Of a DNA stretch of 64,000 nt, positions 61,781 through 64,000 are shown piece after piece. The notes under the pieces were generated by a model, which did not search any database, was not told the DNA's origin, and saw only the letters and a program-made list of their open reading frames with translations. The position numbers and the translations under genes are program-made. Positions within the stretch are counted from its first letter, which is position 1. Every line of letters begins with the position of its first letter. The stretch comes from Pseudonocardia sp. N23 (GTDB lineage Bacteria; Actinomycetota; Actinomycetes; Mycobacteriales; Pseudonocardiaceae), in contig NZ_BEGX01000128.1 in assembly GCF_002583555.1 (NCBI RefSeq), forward strand, positions 47,939-111,938, in the 5' to 3' direction.

Positions 61781-61978
61781 ATGGCCTGCACGGACTGCTC
61801 CGGGAGCGATGCCTGTGACTGCTGCCAGGGCTATGGCACCACCCCCGACACCTACCCCGGCGCCGACGACGGCACCGACTGCCCGGCCTGCGACACCACG
61901 GGCGTCTGCCCGACCTGCCACGGCACCACCCTCCCCTGCACGACCCCGCCCGCCGCAACTCAGGAGGTTCTGTCATGA
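61781..61978 (+). CDS. small cysteine-rich zinc-finger-like AICE protein, 65 aa
   Basis: MACTDCSGSDACDCCQGYG followed by CPACDTTGVCPTCHG: repeated CxxC and CxxCxGxG patterns resemble the DnaJ zinc-centre. ATG 61781 preceded by AAAGGAGA. The first ATG in frame at 61739 is less likely. The 135-bp gap before it holds only its ribosome-binding site region. Probably zinc-binding; partner unknown. Confidence 0.7.
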   Translation: MACTDCSGSDACDCCQGYGTTPDTYPGADDGTDCPACDTTGVCPTCHGTTLPCTTPPAATQEVLS

Positions 61979-62178
61979 ACGTGATCACCACGACCCATCC
62001 CGGCGGTCGCACCCGCCCCACGACGTTCGGTGTCGGGCGTCTGGTCCGCCGGTTGGAGCGCGAGCGGCGCCAGTGGATCGCGCCCGACGGACCGGAGCTG
62101 CCCACCGAACAGGCATGGCGCGCCGGCATCGCCGAAGGACTCCGTCTGGCCGCCCTCGCGATCCGCAAGGGGGCGTGA
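61975..62178 (+). CDS. small AICE protein, 67 aa
   Basis: Starts ATG overlapping the previous stop by 4 bp (ATGA). FGVGRLVRRLERERRQWIAP and AWRAGIAEGLRLAALAIRKG form two likely amphipathic helices. No known function; 3 bp before the translocase gene, hence co-translated. Confidence 0.65.
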   Translation: MNVITTTHPGGRTRPTTFGVGRLVRRLERERRQWIAPDGPELPTEQAWRAGIAEGLRLAALAIRKGA

Positions 62179-62181
62179 CCA

Positions 62182-63630
62182 ATGGCCCCGACGTCGACGA
62201 AGTCCTTCACCCGCGTCTACCCCCGTGCCCACAACCACCGCCTGTCGTCGCGCTCCGCAGGCGCCGAGTGGCGTGCCCTCGGCTGGCTGGCCCGCCATCC
62301 CCTGTTCCTGCTCGCCCTCGCCGCCCTGATCGGCGCGCTGGTCCTTGCCGGTCCGCTCGTCACCGGCTGCGTCCTCGGCGGTCTGCTCCTCATTGGGGGG
62401 CTGTGGGGGCGTTGCCACCCGGCTACGTTCGACCGTTGGGCCGCCCCGCTGCTGCGCCCGGCATGGCGACGCTGGACCGCCTACCGGGGCCGTCGCTGGG
62501 CCGCCGTACTCGCCGACTGCGAGCTGGCCCGGGAGAACCGCCGCACCGGCCGTCTCGTCGTCCCCCGGCTGCTGCGGGTCCGCTCGTCCTCCCCGTCGAT
62601 CGACACCCTCTACGTCCGCCCTGCCAGGGGGCAGGACCTGCGGACCTGGACCGACCGCGCCGACGCCCTCGCCGACGCCCTGACCGCGCACCGGGTCGCG
62701 ATCACCCGCACCCGCCCCGGCGTCCTCGCCATCGTCGTCGAGCGGGAGATGCCGTTCGACCACGTCATCCCCGCCCCCGACATCCCCAGCGACTCAGCTG
62801 ACGTCGACCTGTCCGCGCTCGACGTCGGGGACAACGAGCACGGCCAGCCGTTCACCCTGCGCGTCCTTGGCACCCACGTCCTCGTCGCCGGGGCATCCGG
62901 GTCCGGGAAAGGCTCGCTGCTGTGGGCGCCGATGCGCGCCATGGGACCCGCGATCCGCGACGGCCTCATCCGGCTGTGGGTCATCGACCTCAAAGGCGGC
63001 GCCGAGACCTCCCGCGGCGCCCCGCTGTTCCACCGCCACGCCCCCACCATGACCGACGCCCTACGCGTCCTGCACGACGTCCGCGACGTCCTCAAGCAGC
63101 GGCAGGAACACATGCGCGCCAACAACCTCCGCCGCCTCGACGTCTCCGCCGACTGGCCACTCGACGTCGTGGTGATCGACGAGATGGCCATGCTCACCGC
63201 CTACGGCGAACGCTCCGACGTCCGCGACGCCCTCCGCCTGCTCGCCGAGCTGCTCACCCAGGGCCGGGCCTGCCTGATCTCGGTGATGGGCTACGTCCAG
63301 GAGCCCTCCAAAGACGTCGTGGACGTCCGCGAGCTGTTCCCCACCCGGGTGTGCCTGGGCGTCACCGCCGCCTCCCACGTCGACATGGTGCTCGGCGAAG
63401 GAGCCCGCGAGCGCGGGGCGCTGGCCGATGAGATTCCCGGCGACCCCCGCCACGCCGGGATCGGGTTCGTCATCGACCAAGGCTCACGGCTACCCGTGCG
63501 GTTCCGCGCCGCCTACGTCAGCGACACCGAGATCGACGAGCTGGTCGACCGCTGCGCCCCGGTTCCCCGGCTCCGCGCCCTCGCCCCGAGCGATCAGGAC
63601 GAGACCGACGACTCTGGGAGGGCTGTCTGA
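62182..63630 (+). CDS. FtsK/SpoIIIE-type conjugative DNA translocase (TraSA-like)
   Basis: 482 residues. Two N-terminal membrane helices (LFLLALAALIGALVLAGPLV, GCVLGGLLLIGGLW), then the RecA-like motor with Walker A VLVAGASGSGKGSLL near residues 233-246 and Walker B LDVVVIDEMAMLTAYG, and DGLIRLWVIDLKGG typical of TraSA. AICEs move double-stranded DNA between hyphae with this single protein, without relaxase or type IV secretion. Stop overlaps the next start (TGATG). Confidence 0.93.
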   Translation: MAPTSTKSFTRVYPRAHNHRLSSRSAGAEWRALGWLARHPLFLLALAALIGALVLAGPLVTGCVLGGLLLIGGLWGRCHPATFDRWAAPLLRPAWRRWTAYRGRRWAAVLADCELARENRRTGRLVVPRLLRVRSSSPSIDTLYVRPARGQDLRTWTDRADALADALTAHRVAITRTRPGVLAIVVEREMPFDHVIPAPDIPSDSADVDLSALDVGDNEHGQPFTLRVLGTHVLVAGASGSGKGSLLWAPMRAMGPAIRDGLIRLWVIDLKGGAETSRGAPLFHRHAPTMTDALRVLHDVRDVLKQRQEHMRANNLRRLDVSADWPLDVVVIDEMAMLTAYGERSDVRDALRLLAELLTQGRACLISVMGYVQEPSKDVVDVRELFPTRVCLGVTAASHVDMVLGEGARERGALADEIPGDPRHAGIGFVIDQGSRLPVRFRAAYVSDTEIDELVDRCAPVPRLRALAPSDQDETDDSGRAV

Positions 63631-63845
63631 TGTGGACCGTCACTGGCTGGGCACTCGCGGTCTGGCTCAAGCTCACCCTGGTCCTGGCTGTCGCGGTCGG
63701 CGCCGCGTGGTGGCTGCTGCCGACCGGCTCGGGCTGGTTCCCGCTGATCCTCATCACCGCCGCAGTGATCGAGGTGTGGGCGGTGCGAGCCTTGGCCGCT
63801 GAGTGGACCTACGCGGCCCGTAGCTCGTGGTGGTGGCAGCGATGA
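63630..63845 (+). CDS. SpdB-like small membrane protein
   Basis: 71 residues with two helices (LAVWLKLTLVLAVAVGAAWW and WFPLILITAAVIEVWAVRAL) and a short Trp/Arg tail. Such proteins directly follow the translocase gene in AICEs and are called Spd, for intramycelial spread. Start and stop overlap both neighbours by 1 and 4 bp. Confidence 0.75.
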   Translation: MWTVTGWALAVWLKLTLVLAVAVGAAWWLLPTGSGWFPLILITAAVIEVWAVRALAAEWTYAARSSWWWQR

Positions 63846-64000
63846 CCCGACACCCCGAATCCGCCGGCCAAGCCCTCCTCTTCGACGACGACCTGACCGA
63901 CCGCGTCCTGCGCGACGCCCGCGACCCCGGCTACGTCCTGGTCGGCATCGCCGAGAAGGTCCACACCCGCGCGATCGGCACCCGCGCCGCCGAGTTCGCC
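63842..64000 (+). CDS. AICE operon protein, N-terminal 53 residues (partial)
   Basis: ATG overlaps the preceding stop (ATGA). Reads MTRHPESAGQALLFDDDLTD then RVLRDARDPGYVLVGIAEKV before the window ends. No conserved domain is identifiable from the visible part. By position it could precede or be part of the replication or excision module. Confidence 0.65.
   Translation, partial: MTRHPESAGQALLFDDDLTDRVLRDARDPGYVLVGIAEKVHTRAIGTRAAEFA

Larger units (their letters stand above)
51661..64000 (+). mobile_element. AICE-type integrative element (left part; right end outside window)
   Basis: The element starts at the interrupted tRNA-Arg and holds lower-GC cargo (about 52.9-58.7 kb), then a plasmid-like core: HTH-deformylase gene, GntR regulator, SCO3933-family gene, short overlapping AICE genes, an FtsK/TraSA translocase and a SpdB-like protein. 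Replication initiator, excisionase and integrase genes are not in the window and should lie to the right, near attR. Overlapping ATGA/TGATG junctions along 61.0-64.0 kb show one transfer operon. Confidence 0.82.

Overview
The window is about 64 kb of very GC-rich actinobacterial chromosome. The gene order from about 1.4 to 47.5 kb follows, in inverted order, the conserved block that Mycobacterium tuberculosis carries between mprA and rplY: rplY-pth-pks16, ispE, ksgA, rpfB, tatD, metG, rsmI, pmt, glpR-rimJ-glp(moeA)-galU, 5-FCL, fmdB, SAF protein, mscL, moaB2, pepD, mprB, mprA. The extra genes between these anchors (ABC-F, Kht-type K+ efflux, divergent aspS/trpS, large AfsR-like regulator, two DHA2 MFS pumps) and the base composition suggest a Pseudonocardiaceae-type organism, possibly Pseudonocardia. 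The genus is an inference from content, not a search result.

Layout. 0-1.1 kb: N-terminal part of a PEP/pyruvate-binding enzyme. 1.4-5.8 kb: L25, peptidyl-tRNA hydrolase, a Pks16-like fatty acyl-AMP ligase and an M20 dipeptidase. 5.9-11.1 kb: AfsR-like regulator facing a DrrAB-type ABC exporter, then a 100-bp decayed 3' end of a type III glutamine synthetase. 11.2-20.5 kb: ABC-F, ispE, PadR-controlled MFS pump, ksgA, rpfB, tatD. 20.6-31.4 kb: metG, khtTU-like K+/H+ antiporter, rsmI/pmt, Lrp-like regulator, aspS/trpS. 31.6-34.9 kb: MFS pump, class III aminotransferase, tRNA-Ala(CGC). 34.9-47.5 kb: division-linked glpR-rimJ-glp-galU cluster, folate and mechanosensitive genes, moaB2-pepD-mprB-mprA envelope-stress cluster. 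47.5-50.4 kb: beta-hydroxyacid dehydrogenase-like, metallophosphoesterase and SGNH hydrolase. 50.4-51.6 kb: HxlR and EamA genes that are both broken.

At 51.62 kb a tRNA-Arg(CCT) gene stops at the end of its anticodon loop and an integrative element begins. Its right part (about 58.9-64 kb) is a typical actinomycete integrative-conjugative (AICE) core: HTH-deformylase fusion, GntR (KorSA-like) regulator, SCO3933-family protein, small AICE proteins, FtsK/TraSA translocase and SpdB-like membrane protein. rep, xis and int are expected beyond the window. Between the tRNA scar and this core lies lower-GC cargo: a membrane protein, a uracil-DNA-glycosylase-like protein, a 2-TM protein, a protein with a canonical HEPN RNase motif, and a 759-residue protein joining duplicated winged-helix modules, a PD-(D/E)xK nuclease domain and a C-terminal Lsr2-type AT-DNA-reading domain. 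The last is the best candidate for an undescribed defence or gene-silencing-linked nuclease.

Between genes there are at least three dispersed 59-bp imperfect palindromes, a second 40-bp palindrome family with two copies, and a recurrent TAnnnT hexamer 6-8 bp before start codons. The last implies that many housekeeping genes here are leaderless. A textbook two-repeat MprA box precedes mprA.
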